The notes under the pieces: generated by a model
What the model was told of the DNA's origin: nothing
Databases searched by the model: none
What the model saw: the letters and a program-made list of their open reading frames with translations, nothing else
NCBI RefSeq assembly: GCF_019974155.1
Contig: NZ_AP025158.1
Coordinates: 1-64,000, forward strand
DNA: 64,000 bases
Reading direction: 5' to 3'
From: Thermus thermophilus
GTDB taxonomy: Bacteria > Deinococcota > Deinococci > Deinococcales > Thermaceae
Shown here: positions 50,752-59,087 of the stretch, piece by piece
Position numbering within the stretch: position 1 is the first letter of the stretch
Layout: every line of letters begins with the position of its first letter
Translations under genes and position numbers: made by a program

Positions 50752-51893
50752 AGGCGGTGGCCATCGTTTTGGACTCCGTGGGCCTGGGCTACCTGCCCGA
50801 CGCCCCCCTCTTCGGCGACGAGGGGGCGGACACCTTGGACCACACGGTCCTGAAGACCGGGATCGCCCTCCCCCACCTGGCCGGCCTCGGCCTCGGCCGG
50901 GTCCCCGGGGTCCACACCCTGCCCCGCGCCGAGCGGCCCCGGGGCGGGTTCGGCCGCATGCGGGAGGTGAACCCCGGCAAGGACACCACCACGGGGCACT
51001 GGGAGTTCGTGGGGATCCACCTGGAAAAGCCTTTCCGCACCTTTCCCCAGGGGTTTCCCGAGGACTTTCTCCGGGAGTGGGCCGAGGCCATCGGGGTGGG
51101 AGGGTGGCTTTTGAACCGCCCCTACTCGGGGACGGAGGCCATCCGCGACTACGGGGAGGCCCACCTTAAGACGGGCTACCCCATCGTCTACACCTCCGCC
51201 GACTCTGTCTTCCAGGTGGCGGCCCACGTGGACGTGGTTCCCGTGGAGGAGCTCTACCGCTTTTGCCAGGTGGCCCGGGAGAGGCTCGTGGGCGAGCTCC
51301 AGGTGGCCCGGGTGATCGCCCGGCCCTTCGCCGGGGAGCCGGGGAGGTTTTACCGGCTGGAGCACCTCCGGAAGGACTTCGCCCTGGAGCCCCCGAGGAA
51401 CGTCCTGGACGTTTTGCGGGAGGGGGGCCTCGAGGTGGTGGGGGTGGGGAAGATCCCCGACATCTATGCGGGGCGCGGCTTCACCCGCAAGGTCAAGACG
51501 GAGGACAACCGGGACGGTCTGGAGAAGACCTTGGCCCTCATGGGAGAGCCCTTTTCCGGCCTCCTCTTCACCAACCTGGTGGACTTTGACTCCAAGTACG
51601 GCCACCGCCGCGACCCCGAAGGGTACGGGAGGGCCCTCGTGGAGCTGGACGCCTTCCTCCCGAGGCTTCTTGCCGCCTTGGGACCCGAGGACCACCTCTT
51701 CCTGGTCTCGGACCACGGCAACGACCCCACCTTCTTCGGCACCGACCACACCCGGGAGTACGGGATGCTCCTCTGGGTGGGGCCGGGGGTGGAGGGGGAC
51801 TTGGGCACCCGGGAGACCTTCGCCGACCTCGGGGCCACCTGGGCCCGCCTCTTCCGCCTGGCCTGGGACGGCCCCGGAACGAGCCTTGTCTGA
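50748..51893 (+). CDS. deoB: Phosphopentomutase
   Basis: DeoB interconverts ribose-1-P and ribose-5-P in nucleoside salvage. The 381-aa alkaline-phosphatase-superfamily protein starts at TTG 50748 ([18 protein letters not shown]). It has [12 protein letters not shown] with the phosphorylated threonine, [29 protein letters not shown] and [20 protein letters not shown]. The start overlaps the preceding stop by 4 nt. cdaA follows after 3 nt. Confidence 0.94.
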   Translation: MKAVAIVLDSVGLGYLPDAPLFGDEGADTLDHTVLKTGIALPHLAGLGLGRVPGVHTLPRAERPRGGFGRMREVNPGKDTTTGHWEFVGIHLEKPFRTFPQGFPEDFLREWAEAIGVGGWLLNRPYSGTEAIRDYGEAHLKTGYPIVYTSADSVFQVAAHVDVVPVEELYRFCQVARERLVGELQVARVIARPFAGEPGRFYRLEHLRKDFALEPPRNVLDVLREGGLEVVGVGKIPDIYAGRGFTRKVKTEDNRDGLEKTLALMGEPFSGLLFTNLVDFDSKYGHRRDPEGYGRALVELDAFLPRLLAALGPEDHLFLVSDHGNDPTFFGTDHTREYGMLLWVGPGVEGDLGTRETFADLGATWARLFRLAWDGPGTSLV

Positions 51894-51896
51894 GCC

Positions 51897-52622
51897 ATGC
51901 CCCTCACCTGGCGCGACCTCTTGGACATCTTCCTTGTGGGCGTCCTCCTCTACTCCCTCTACCGCATCCTCGCCGGTACCCGGGCCCTGAACCTCGTCCG
52001 CGGCGTTTTGGTCTACCTCGCCACCTGGTTTCTGGCGAGCCTCCTCGGCCTCTCCACCCTAAGCTGGATCCTGGGAAACGCCGCCACCTTGGGCGCGTTC
52101 GCCCTCATCGTGGTCTTCCAGCCGGAGCTTCGCGGGCTTCTGGAGCGGCTTGGCCGGGGCCAGGGGGCGCTTAGGCCCCCCCCGGTGGCCTTGGAGCTGG
52201 AAGAACTCCTCCTCGGGCTTCGCCGCCTGGCCGAGCGGCGCCACGGGGCCCTCCTCGCCCTGGAGCGGCGCACCCCCTTGGGGGAGTATGCGGCAAGCGG
52301 CGAGGTGCTGAACGCCCGGCTCTCCGCCCGGCTTCTGGAGACCCTCTTCTACCCCGGCACTCCCCTGCACGACGGGGGGGCCATCGTGCGGGAGGGGAGG
52401 CTGTTCGCCGCGGGGTGCGTCTTCCCCCTCTCCGAGGTGGGCATGGGCCTCGGCACCCGGCACCGGGCGGCCTTGGGCCTCTCCGAGGTGTCCGACGCCC
52501 TGGTCATCGTGGTGAGCGAGGAAACGGGGGCCATCCGGGTGGCCGAGGGGGGGAGGCTCTCCCCGCCCCTCTCCCTCGAGGCCCTGCGGGCGCGCCTCAA
52601 GGAGGTGGTGCGGGATGCGTGA
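51897..52622 (+). CDS. cdaA: Diadenylate cyclase CdaA (c-di-AMP synthase)
   Basis: CdaA joins two ATP to c-di-AMP. The 241-aa protein has three N-terminal membrane helices (residues about 8-75), then a DisA_N domain with FQPELRGLLERLGRG, the catalytic LHDGGAIVREG and GLGTRHRAALGLSE. It overlaps cdaR by 8 nt, the usual cdaA-cdaR pair; the glmM usually found next to it is absent from the window. Confidence 0.95.
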   Translation: MPLTWRDLLDIFLVGVLLYSLYRILAGTRALNLVRGVLVYLATWFLASLLGLSTLSWILGNAATLGAFALIVVFQPELRGLLERLGRGQGALRPPPVALELEELLLGLRRLAERRHGALLALERRTPLGEYAASGEVLNARLSARLLETLFYPGTPLHDGGAIVREGRLFAAGCVFPLSEVGMGLGTRHRAALGLSEVSDALVIVVSEETGAIRVAEGGRLSPPLSLEALRARLKEVVRDA

Positions 52623-53424
52623 CTGGCCCGCCTTCCTGCTGGCCCTCCTCGTGGCCTTCGCCCTCTGGTACAGCCTCCAGGAGCGGGCCCCCGTGGTGGA
52701 GCGGAGCCTCAGGGTCCCCCTCCAGGTGGTGGGGCTTGGGGAGGGGCGGCGCGCCCTGGGCCTTCCCCGGGAGGTCCTCCTGCGGCTTAGGGGGCCTGCG
52801 CCCTTGTTGGAGGGGCGGGCCCTTCCCGTCTCCGCCTACCTGGACCTCTCCGGGGCCGAGGGGGAGGTGGTGCGGGAGGTGCGGGTGGCGACCCCTCAAG
52901 GGGTGGAGGTCCTCGAGGCGGTGCCCGCCCGGGTGGGGGTGGTGGTGGAGGTGGAGGCCCAGCGCCAGATCCCCGTGGAGGTCCTGGCCCAGGGGGCCTG
53001 GGTCCTCACCGACCCCGCCTTCGTGGAGGCGGTGGGGCCGGAAAGCCGGGTGGAGGCCGCCGTGAGCGCCGTGGGCCTGGACCTGGGGGACGAGGTGGCC
53101 CTCTTCCCCTTCGGCCCGGAGGGCCCCTTGGAGGGCGTGGAGCTCCGGCCCAACCGGGTCCGGGTGGTGGAGCGCCGGGAGGCCCTTTTCCTCAAGGAGG
53201 TGCCCCTCTCCCTGAAGCCCCCCCCGGGGCGCCGCCTCCTGGACTACGCCCCCAAGACGGTGCGCCTCGTGGGCCCGCGGGAGGCCCTGGAGGGCCTTAC
53301 GGGGGTGACCGCCACCCTCCAAGAGGACCTGGGCCCGGGGGAGGCGGAGGTGGCGCTGGCCCCGGACCTCCCCCCGGGGGTCCAGACCCTGGGACCGGTT
53401 CGGGTGCGGGTTGCGCTAGAATAG
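52615..53424 (+). CDS. cdaR: YbbR-domain regulator of CdaA (CdaR)
   Basis: The 269-aa protein has an N-terminal helix WPAFLLALLVAFALWYSLQE for membrane insertion and about three YbbR repeats (for example ERSLRVPLQVVGLGEGRRALG; FLKEVPLSLKPPPGRRLLDYAPKTVRLVGP). Other CdaR proteins bind CdaA and tune its activity outside the membrane. It is translationally coupled to cdaA. Confidence 0.92.
   Translation: MRDWPAFLLALLVAFALWYSLQERAPVVERSLRVPLQVVGLGEGRRALGLPREVLLRLRGPAPLLEGRALPVSAYLDLSGAEGEVVREVRVATPQGVEVLEAVPARVGVVVEVEAQRQIPVEVLAQGAWVLTDPAFVEAVGPESRVEAAVSAVGLDLGDEVALFPFGPEGPLEGVELRPNRVRVVERREALFLKEVPLSLKPPPGRRLLDYAPKTVRLVGPREALEGLTGVTATLQEDLGPGEAEVALAPDLPPGVQTLGPVRVRVALE
53417..53422 (+). promoter_or_regulatory. 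-10-like element before def
   Basis: TAGAAT overlaps the end of cdaR and lies 7 nt before ATG 53430. Confidence 0.5.
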
Positions 53425-53429
53425 CAAGG

Positions 53430-54008
53430 ATGGTCTACCCCATCCGGCTTTACGGAGACCCCGTCCTCCGCCGCAAGGCCCGGCCCGTGGAGGACTTCTC
53501 GGGGATTAAGCGCCTGGCGGAGGACATGCTGGAGACGATGTTTGAGGCCAAGGGGGTGGGGCTTGCCGCCCCCCAGATCGGCCTCTCCCAGCGCCTCTTC
53601 GTGGCGGTGGAGTACGCCGACGAGCCTGAGGGGGAGGAGGAGAGGCCCCTGAGGGAGCTCGTGCGCCGGGTCTACGTGGTGGCGAACCCGGTGATCACCT
53701 ACCGGGAGGGGCTGGTGGAGGGGACGGAGGGGTGCCTCTCCCTGCCCGGCCTCTACTCCGAGGAGGTGCCCCGGGCGGAGCGCATCCGGGTGGAGTACCA
53801 GGACGAGGAGGGCCGTAGGCGCGTGTTGGCGCTCGAGGGGTACATGGCCCGGGTCTTCCAGCACGAGATAGACCATTTGGACGGGATCCTCTTCTTTGAG
53901 CGCCTGCCCAAGCCCAAGCGGGAGGCCTTCCTGGAGGCCAACCGGGCGGAGCTCGTCCGCTTCCAGAAGGAGGCCCGGGCCTTGCTGAAGGAGCTTTCCC
54001 AGGGATGA
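53430..54008 (+). CDS. def: Peptide deformylase
   Basis: Def removes N-formyl from new proteins. The 192-aa protein has motif 1 GVGLAAPQIG, motif 2 EGCLSLPGLY with the metal cysteine, and motif 3 QHEIDHLDGILF. It overlaps fmt by 4 nt, the standard def-fmt pair. Confidence 0.96.
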   Translation: MVYPIRLYGDPVLRRKARPVEDFSGIKRLAEDMLETMFEAKGVGLAAPQIGLSQRLFVAVEYADEPEGEEERPLRELVRRVYVVANPVITYREGLVEGTEGCLSLPGLYSEEVPRAERIRVEYQDEEGRRRVLALEGYMARVFQHEIDHLDGILFFERLPKPKREAFLEANRAELVRFQKEARALLKELSQG

Positions 54009-54922
54009 GGGTGGCCTTCTTCGGCACCCCCCTTTGGGCCGTCCCCGTGCTGGACGCCCTGCGCAAGCGCCACCAGGTGGTCCTGGTGGTCTCCCAGCCC
54101 GACAAGCCCCAGGGCCGGGGTCTGAGGCCCGCCCCGAGCCCCGTGGCCCGCTACGCCGAGGCGGAGGGGCTTCCCCTTTTGCGCCCGGCGCGGCTTAGGG
54201 AGGAGGCCTTCCTCGAGGCCTTGCGCCAGGCCGCGCCCGAGGTGGCCGTGGTGGCGGCCTACGGGAAGCTCATCCCCAAGGAGGCCTTGGACATCCCCCC
54301 ACACGGCTTCCTCAACCTCCACCCTTCCCTCCTCCCCAAGTACCGGGGGGCGGCCCCCGTCCAGCGGGCCCTCCTCGCCGGGGAGCAGGAGACCGGGGTC
54401 TCCATCATGCGCCTGGACGAGGGCCTGGACACCGGCCCCCTCTACGCCGTCTGGCGGACGCCCATCCTGCCGGACGAGGACGCCGTGGCCTTGGGGAACC
54501 GGCTCAGGGACAAGGGGGTGGAGCTCCTTCTTGAGGTTTTGGAGCGCCTTCCGGAGCTCACCCCTAGGCCCCAGGAAGGGGAGGCCTCCTACGCCCCGCC
54601 CCTTTCCAAGGAGGAGGGGCGGCTGGACTTCGGGGAGAGCGCCGAGGCCCTCTACCGCCGCCACCGGGCCGTCCAGCCCTGGCCCGGGAGCTACTTCTTC
54701 CACCGGGGCCTTCGGGTCAAGGCCCTGAGGCTCCGCCCCGAGTCTGGGGAAGGGGAGCCCGGGGTGGTGGCCCGGGTGGGGCCGGAGGGCGTGGCGGTGG
54801 GCACGGCCTCGGGCCTCCTCCTCCTGGAGGAGGTCCAGCCCGAGGGAAGGCGGGCCATGCCCGCCGCCGACTGGGCCCGGGGCTACGGCGTGGCCCCGGG
54901 GACCCGGCTCGGCCAGGTATAG
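54005..54922 (+). CDS. fmt: Methionyl-tRNA formyltransferase
   Basis: Fmt formylates initiator Met-tRNA. The 305-aa protein has VAFFGTPLWAVPVLDAL, VSQPDKPQGRG, the catalytic region NLHPSLLPKYRGAAPVQRAL, TGVSIMRLDEGLDTGP, and a C-terminal tRNA-binding OB-like domain. Leaderless transcription, common here, still requires efficient initiator formyl-Met-tRNA. A promoter for rapZ overlaps the end. Confidence 0.96.
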   Translation: MRVAFFGTPLWAVPVLDALRKRHQVVLVVSQPDKPQGRGLRPAPSPVARYAEAEGLPLLRPARLREEAFLEALRQAAPEVAVVAAYGKLIPKEALDIPPHGFLNLHPSLLPKYRGAAPVQRALLAGEQETGVSIMRLDEGLDTGPLYAVWRTPILPDEDAVALGNRLRDKGVELLLEVLERLPELTPRPQEGEASYAPPLSKEEGRLDFGESAEALYRRHRAVQPWPGSYFFHRGLRVKALRLRPESGEGEPGVVARVGPEGVAVGTASGLLLLEEVQPEGRRAMPAADWARGYGVAPGTRLGQV

Positions 54923-54923
54923 T
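54918..54923 (+). promoter_or_regulatory. -10 element of rapZ
   Basis: TATAGT overlaps the fmt stop and lies 7 nt before ATG 54931. Confidence 0.55.
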
Positions 54924-54930
54924 CAGGGGG

Positions 54931-55752
54931 ATGCGCTTCCTCGTCCTCACGGGCCTCTCCGGGGCGGGCAAGACCACGGCCCGGGGTTTTCTGGAGGACC
55001 TCGGCTACTTCATGGTGGACAACCTCCCCCCCAGGCTCTGGCCCCCCCTCCTCCAGGAGGCGGCGGCCCGGGGCCTCGCCCGGGTGGGGGTGGTGGTGGA
55101 CGCCCGGGCCCTGGCCTTCTTCCAGGACCTGGAGGAGGTCCTGGAGGCGTTGCGGCCCACCGTGATCTACCTCGAGGCCCGGCCCGAGGTCCTCCTCCGC
55201 CGCTACAACCTCACCCGCCGGGTCCACCCCTTGGGGGCGGGGAACCTGATGCGGGAGATTGCCGAGGAGAGGCGGGCCCTGGCGGGCCTCAGGGGGCGGG
55301 CCCAACTGGTGGTGGACACCTCGGAGCTCTCGCCTCGAGGGCTCAAGGAGGCCCTGGTTCGCCTTCTGGGCGAGGAGGAAGGGTTCCTCCTCCGCCTGGT
55401 CTCCTTCGGCTTCAAGTGGGGCCCCCCCCAGGAGGCGGACCTGGTCCTGGACGTCCGCCCCCTGCCCAACCCCCACTACGACCCGGCCCTCAGGCCCCGA
55501 ACGGGCCTGGACCCCGAGGTTCGGCGCTACGTCTTCTCCGAGGCCGCGGAGCCCTACTACCGGGCCCTCCTCGCCGTGGCCGGGCTCGCGGCCGAAGGGG
55601 CGCGGGCGGAGGGGCGGGCCTTTTACACCGTGGCCGTGGGCTGCACCGGGGGAAGGCACCGGAGCGTGGCCGTGGCGGAGCGCCTGGCGGAGGAGCTTTC
55701 CGGCAGGTTCGCCGTGGAGGTGGTGCACCGGGATGTGGCGCGGGAAGGGTAG
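54931..55752 (+). CDS. rapZ: RapZ/YvcJ-family nucleotide-binding protein
   Basis: The 273-aa protein has P-loop VLTGLSGAGKTTARGFLEDLGYFMVDNLP and the C-terminal signature FGFKWGPPQEADLVLDVRPLPNP, TVAVGCTGGRHRSVAVAE. In enterobacteria RapZ is an RNase adaptor for GlmZ; elsewhere YvcJ has ATPase/GTPase activity and relates to competence. The partner yvcK follows after 4 nt. Confidence 0.92.
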   Translation: MRFLVLTGLSGAGKTTARGFLEDLGYFMVDNLPPRLWPPLLQEAAARGLARVGVVVDARALAFFQDLEEVLEALRPTVIYLEARPEVLLRRYNLTRRVHPLGAGNLMREIAEERRALAGLRGRAQLVVDTSELSPRGLKEALVRLLGEEEGFLLRLVSFGFKWGPPQEADLVLDVRPLPNPHYDPALRPRTGLDPEVRRYVFSEAAEPYYRALLAVAGLAAEGARAEGRAFYTVAVGCTGGRHRSVAVAERLAEELSGRFAVEVVHRDVAREG

Positions 55753-55756
55753 GGGC

Positions 55757-56959
55757 GTGTGGGCCCACCCGGCGTGGCGCTGGCTCCACCCCGGGATGCG
55801 GGTCAAGCGCTACGCCGCCCTGGCGGGCCTCGGGGTGGGGATGGCGGCCTGGGGGCTGGGCCAGGCCCTCCCCTTGCCCACCCTGCCGCCCCTCGCCGCC
55901 TGGGGGGTCGCCGCCCTGGGTGGGGGGCTTTTGGTCCTCGGGGTGCGGGCCATGAACCGGAGCATGCTTTCCGCCTTCACCCGGCCCGAGGAGGTGCCGG
56001 AACGGGTCTACGTCCGAAGGCGGCTGGAGCGGGGGCCTAGGGTCGTGGCCTTCGGGGGGGGGACGGGGCTTTCCCGGGCCCTTTCCGGCCTCAAGGAGGG
56101 GACGGCCAACCTCACCGCCGTGGTGGCGGTCACGGACGACGGGGGGTCCACGGGGCGGCTTAGGCTCGCCTACGGCCTCCCGGCGGTGGGGGACCTGGTG
56201 GACTGCCTGGCCGCCCTCTCCGATCACCCCGCCCTTCCCCGCCTCCTCGCCTACCGTTTCCGCCGGGGGGAGTTTTCCGGCCACACCTTCGGCAACCTCT
56301 TCCTCGTCACCCTGTACGAGGCGAGCGGGGACTTCGCCGAAGCGGTGCGCCAGGCCAACGCCATCCTGAACCTTCGGGGCCAGGTCCTGCCCGCCACGCC
56401 CCAGGCGGTGCGCCTCGCCGCCCGCCTCCAGGACGGGCGGAGGGTGGTGGGGGAGGTGGCCTTGAGGGAGGCCGGGGGCCGGGTGCGGGAGGTGGGGCTA
56501 GAGCCCGAGCCCAGCGTGGTCATGGGGGAGGTCCTCGAGGCCCTCCGCCGGGCGGACCTCGTCCTCCTGGGGCCTGGGAGCCTCTACACCAGCGTCATCC
56601 CCAGCTTCCTCCCCGGGCCCATCCGCGAGGCGGTGCGGCGGTCGGGGGCCCTTGTGGTCTACGTGGTCAACCTCATGACCGAGCCCGGGGAGACGGACGG
56701 GTACACCGCCTACGACCACTACAAGGCCGTGGCCCACCACCTGGGGCGGAGGCCGGACGTGGTGGTGGTCCACACCGCCCCCATCCCCGAGCCGGTGCTC
56801 CGGCGCTACGCCGCCGAGGGGCGCCACCCCGTGGCCTACGACCCTCGTCCCTTCAGGGTGGACGGGGTGCGGGTGCTGGAGGGGGACTTCCGCGAGGCGG
56901 GGGAGCTTGCCCAGCACGACCCCAAGAAGCTGGCGCGGGCGGTGCTGAAGCTGGTATAA
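55757..56959 (+). CDS. yvcK: Gluconeogenesis-factor-type YvcK (CofD/UPF0052 family), membrane-anchored
   Basis: The 400-aa protein has an N-terminal pair of hydrophobic segments (residues about 10-60, LAGLGVGMAAWGLGQALPLP...) before the CofD-like core: VVAFGGGTGLSRALSGLKEG, AVVAVTDDGGSTGRLR, FGNLFLVTLYEASGDFAEAV, DLVLLGPGSLYTSVIPSFL and VVYVVNLMTEPGETDGYTA. YvcK binds UDP-sugars and affects carbon flux and cell wall. GTG 55757, 4 nt after rapZ, is favoured; ATG 55733 would overlap rapZ. Confidence 0.9.
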   Translation: MWAHPAWRWLHPGMRVKRYAALAGLGVGMAAWGLGQALPLPTLPPLAAWGVAALGGGLLVLGVRAMNRSMLSAFTRPEEVPERVYVRRRLERGPRVVAFGGGTGLSRALSGLKEGTANLTAVVAVTDDGGSTGRLRLAYGLPAVGDLVDCLAALSDHPALPRLLAYRFRRGEFSGHTFGNLFLVTLYEASGDFAEAVRQANAILNLRGQVLPATPQAVRLAARLQDGRRVVGEVALREAGGRVREVGLEPEPSVVMGEVLEALRRADLVLLGPGSLYTSVIPSFLPGPIREAVRRSGALVVYVVNLMTEPGETDGYTAYDHYKAVAHHLGRRPDVVVVHTAPIPEPVLRRYAAEGRHPVAYDPRPFRVDGVRVLEGDFREAGELAQHDPKKLARAVLKLV

Positions 56960-56960
56960 A
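56955..56960 (+). promoter_or_regulatory. -10 element of the glucodextranase-domain gene
   Basis: TATAAA overlaps the yvcK stop and lies 7 nt before GTG 56968. Confidence 0.55.
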
Positions 56961-56967
56961 GGGGCCC

Positions 56968-57672
56968 GTGCTGTTCCTCTTTCAAGACCCCCTCGGGGAC
57001 GCCCACGGCCTCGCCTACCTCTATCCCCAGGCCGCCCTTTACCAGGAGGCCGGGGAGGGGTACGCCGACCTCACCGCCTTGGCCGGGGAGGTTCGGCAGG
57101 GGGAGCTCGTCCTCAAGCTGCGGCTCGCCCGCTACCCCAACCCCTTGGGCGGGCCCTTGGGCTTCAGCCTGGCCACGGCCCTGGTCTACCTGGACCTCGC
57201 CCCAGGGGGGGAGGAGGCCCTTCTTCCCGGCCTCCGCACCCCCCCGGGCCAGGGGTGGGAGGCGGCCTTCGCGGTCACGGGCTTCGGGGTGGAACGGAGA
57301 AGCCCCGAGGGGAAGAGGGAGGCGGTGCGGGCCTGGCGGGAGGGGGAGTGGGTGGTCTGGTCCACGGGCCTTCCCCCGGGGGGGTACGGCTACTACGGGG
57401 CGGTGGGGCTCTTTGACCCCTTCGCCCCCTGGTACCTGCGCCCCGTTTCCCCGGAAGGGGGGGCCTGGGTCCTGGGGGCCCCCTTGGGCATGCCTCCGGT
57501 GGTGGACGTCCTCGCCCTCCGCCCCGAGGACCAAAGGGCCGCCTACCAGGAAGGGGTGCTCAGGCCCCTGCGCCCCAAGCGGTTCGCCCTGGAGGCCCCA
57601 AGCCTCGCCGCCTTCGGCCTAGGGGCCTTGTCCCTGGTCCTGGCCTTTCTGCTTGGGCGAAAGGGGCGCTGA
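56968..57672 (+). CDS. Protein with glucodextranase C-terminal-type (SLH-like) domain
   Basis: The 234-aa protein begins VLFLFQDPLGDAHGLAYLYPQ, followed by YADLTALAGEVRQGELVLKLRLARYPNPLGGPLGFSL, close to the beta-sandwich Glucodextran_C family (DPxGDxxG...YP...DLt...NP.G...Gfs). A single hydrophobic helix at the C-terminus (LAAFGLGALSLVLAFLLGRKGR) could anchor it. No catalytic domain and no clear signal peptide are present. The 3' 54 nt overlap the next gene on the other strand. Confidence 0.65.
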   Translation: MLFLFQDPLGDAHGLAYLYPQAALYQEAGEGYADLTALAGEVRQGELVLKLRLARYPNPLGGPLGFSLATALVYLDLAPGGEEALLPGLRTPPGQGWEAAFAVTGFGVERRSPEGKREAVRAWREGEWVVWSTGLPPGGYGYYGAVGLFDPFAPWYLRPVSPEGGAWVLGAPLGMPPVVDVLALRPEDQRAAYQEGVLRPLRPKRFALEAPSLAAFGLGALSLVLAFLLGRKGR

Positions 57673-58062
57673 GGCGACGCTTCGGAGGTAGTCCAGGTCT
57701 TGGCGCAGGGCTTTTTCCGTGGCCTCGAGGACGGGCAGGAACTCTGGGGGAAGCTCCTTTTGGAGGTGGCCCACGCAGAGGAGAAGTTCTTCCACCAGGG
57801 CCTTCTCCTGGGCGCGGCGCCGCCTTCCGCCCCGCTCGGCGCTCCGGGCGAGCCTTTCCAGGCGGCGGACCAGGCAGACGCGGGGCTCCCCCCCCACGCC
57901 GGCGCACGCCAGCCCTGGGGCCCCGCCACAGCGGGCGTAGGCCTCCGGGTAGCGGGGGGCGAGCTCCGGCCGCCCCGCCCAGGCGAGGCCCAAGGGCCCC
58001 GCGTGCCAGGCGGCGAGGCGGAGGTACATGGCGCGGCGGGCCCTGCGGAGCTGGACCTCCAT
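57619..58062 (-). CDS. Uncharacterised protein
   Basis: The 147-aa protein is Arg-rich at the N-terminus (MEVQLRRARRAMYLRLAAWHAGPLGLAW) and has four cysteines (CGGAPGLAC, CLVRRLERL, LLCVGHLQKE). It is helical in the second half. No family is recognised. TATCCT six bases before the ATG supports a leaderless start. The 54-nt overlap with the convergent gene is unusually long, so the true 3' end or reality of one gene deserves caution. Confidence 0.5.
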   Translation of the reverse strand: MEVQLRRARRAMYLRLAAWHAGPLGLAWAGRPELAPRYPEAYARCGGAPGLACAGVGGEPRVCLVRRLERLARSAERGGRRRRAQEKALVEELLLCVGHLQKELPPEFLPVLEATEKALRQDLDYLRSVASAPLSPKQKGQDQGQGP

Positions 58063-58130
58063 GCCCTAAGGATAGCCCCCCGCTTCCGGGACAAATGCCC
58101 TGGTTGAAGGGCCCCCACTGCGGCTTTCGC

Positions 58131-59087
58131 TTAGAGGCGGAAAGGCGTCTTCAGCCCCGCCAGGGCCACGGCCCTCGCCTCCTCCGGGGCCCAGGAGAGG
58201 GCCAGGACCCCCCGGTAGGCCCGTAAGGCCCGCTCCCGCTCCCCGGCGAGGTCCAGAAGCTGCCCCATCCGGGCCAGGACGTACCCCGGGAGGTAGCCCG
58301 GGTGCTGGAAGTCCATGCGGAAGACCTCCTCCATGAGGGCCAGGGCGTCCTCCCACTGCCCCGAGGCCAGGTAGACCTGGGCCGCAAGGTACAGGGCCTC
58401 CGGGGAGCCGATGGCGAAGAGCTGCTCCACAAGCGCGCCCCAGTCGTCCTCCTCCTTAAGGAGCCAGGCCCGGTCCAAAAGGGCCCGGACGCGCTCCGCC
58501 TCCGTGGGCCGGTGGGGCGGGGGGCCTTTCTGGGGGAAGGCCTCGAGGAGAAGGAGGAAGTCCAAAAGATCCGCCACCACGGCCCCCTCCCGGCCCTTCA
58601 GCGCCTCCACCACCCCCGCCACCCGCCTGGCCCGGAAGCCCGTGGCCGGGCCCTCGCCGAAGGCGCGGACGAAGCCCTCGTAGAGGGTGCCGAGCTCGCC
58701 CAGGAACTCGGGGGCGTAGAGGCGCTCCGGGGTGAGGGGCCTTTGCAGGAGGGCGGAGAGGTCCCGGTCAAAGGCGGCCAGGCGCTCCAGGTGGGGCCGG
58801 GCCGCCGGGTACTGGGCCAAGGCCTCCCGGAAGGCCTCCGCCTCCCCCTTCAGGTGGGCTTCCCGGTCCACGGGCACCACGGGCACGCCCCGCGCCTCCG
58901 CCCAGGGGAGGAGGTGGAAGAGGAGGGGGTCCTCCTCCCGCCAGGCGCCCTCGGCGAGGGAGGCCTCGGAGTGGGAGGCCAGGTAGACCACGGGGGGGTT
59001 GGCCGCCTCGAGGATGGCCAGGACCGTGGCGGCGTTGTAGCGTGGGTGGAGTATGTGGAGGGGACCGAGGGAGGGCAGGAGGATCAT
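58131..59087 (-). CDS. Uncharacterised TPR-containing protein
   Basis: The 318-aa protein starts MILLPSLGPLHILHPRYNAATVLAILEAANPPVVYLASHSEASLAEGAW and ends in two or three TPR-like pairs (SPEALYLAAQVYLASGQWEDALALMEEVFRMD; YVLARMGQLLDLAGERERALRAYRGVL). The N-terminal half is not recognised. ATG 59087 is 7 nt after TAAAAT (minus strand, 59100-59095). The 5' end overlaps the divergent MFS gene by 35 nt if that gene starts at 59053. Confidence 0.6.
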   Translation of the reverse strand: MILLPSLGPLHILHPRYNAATVLAILEAANPPVVYLASHSEASLAEGAWREEDPLLFHLLPWAEARGVPVVPVDREAHLKGEAEAFREALAQYPAARPHLERLAAFDRDLSALLQRPLTPERLYAPEFLGELGTLYEGFVRAFGEGPATGFRARRVAGVVEALKGREGAVVADLLDFLLLLEAFPQKGPPPHRPTEAERVRALLDRAWLLKEEDDWGALVEQLFAIGSPEALYLAAQVYLASGQWEDALALMEEVFRMDFQHPGYLPGYVLARMGQLLDLAGERERALRAYRGVLALSWAPEEARAVALAGLKTPFRL

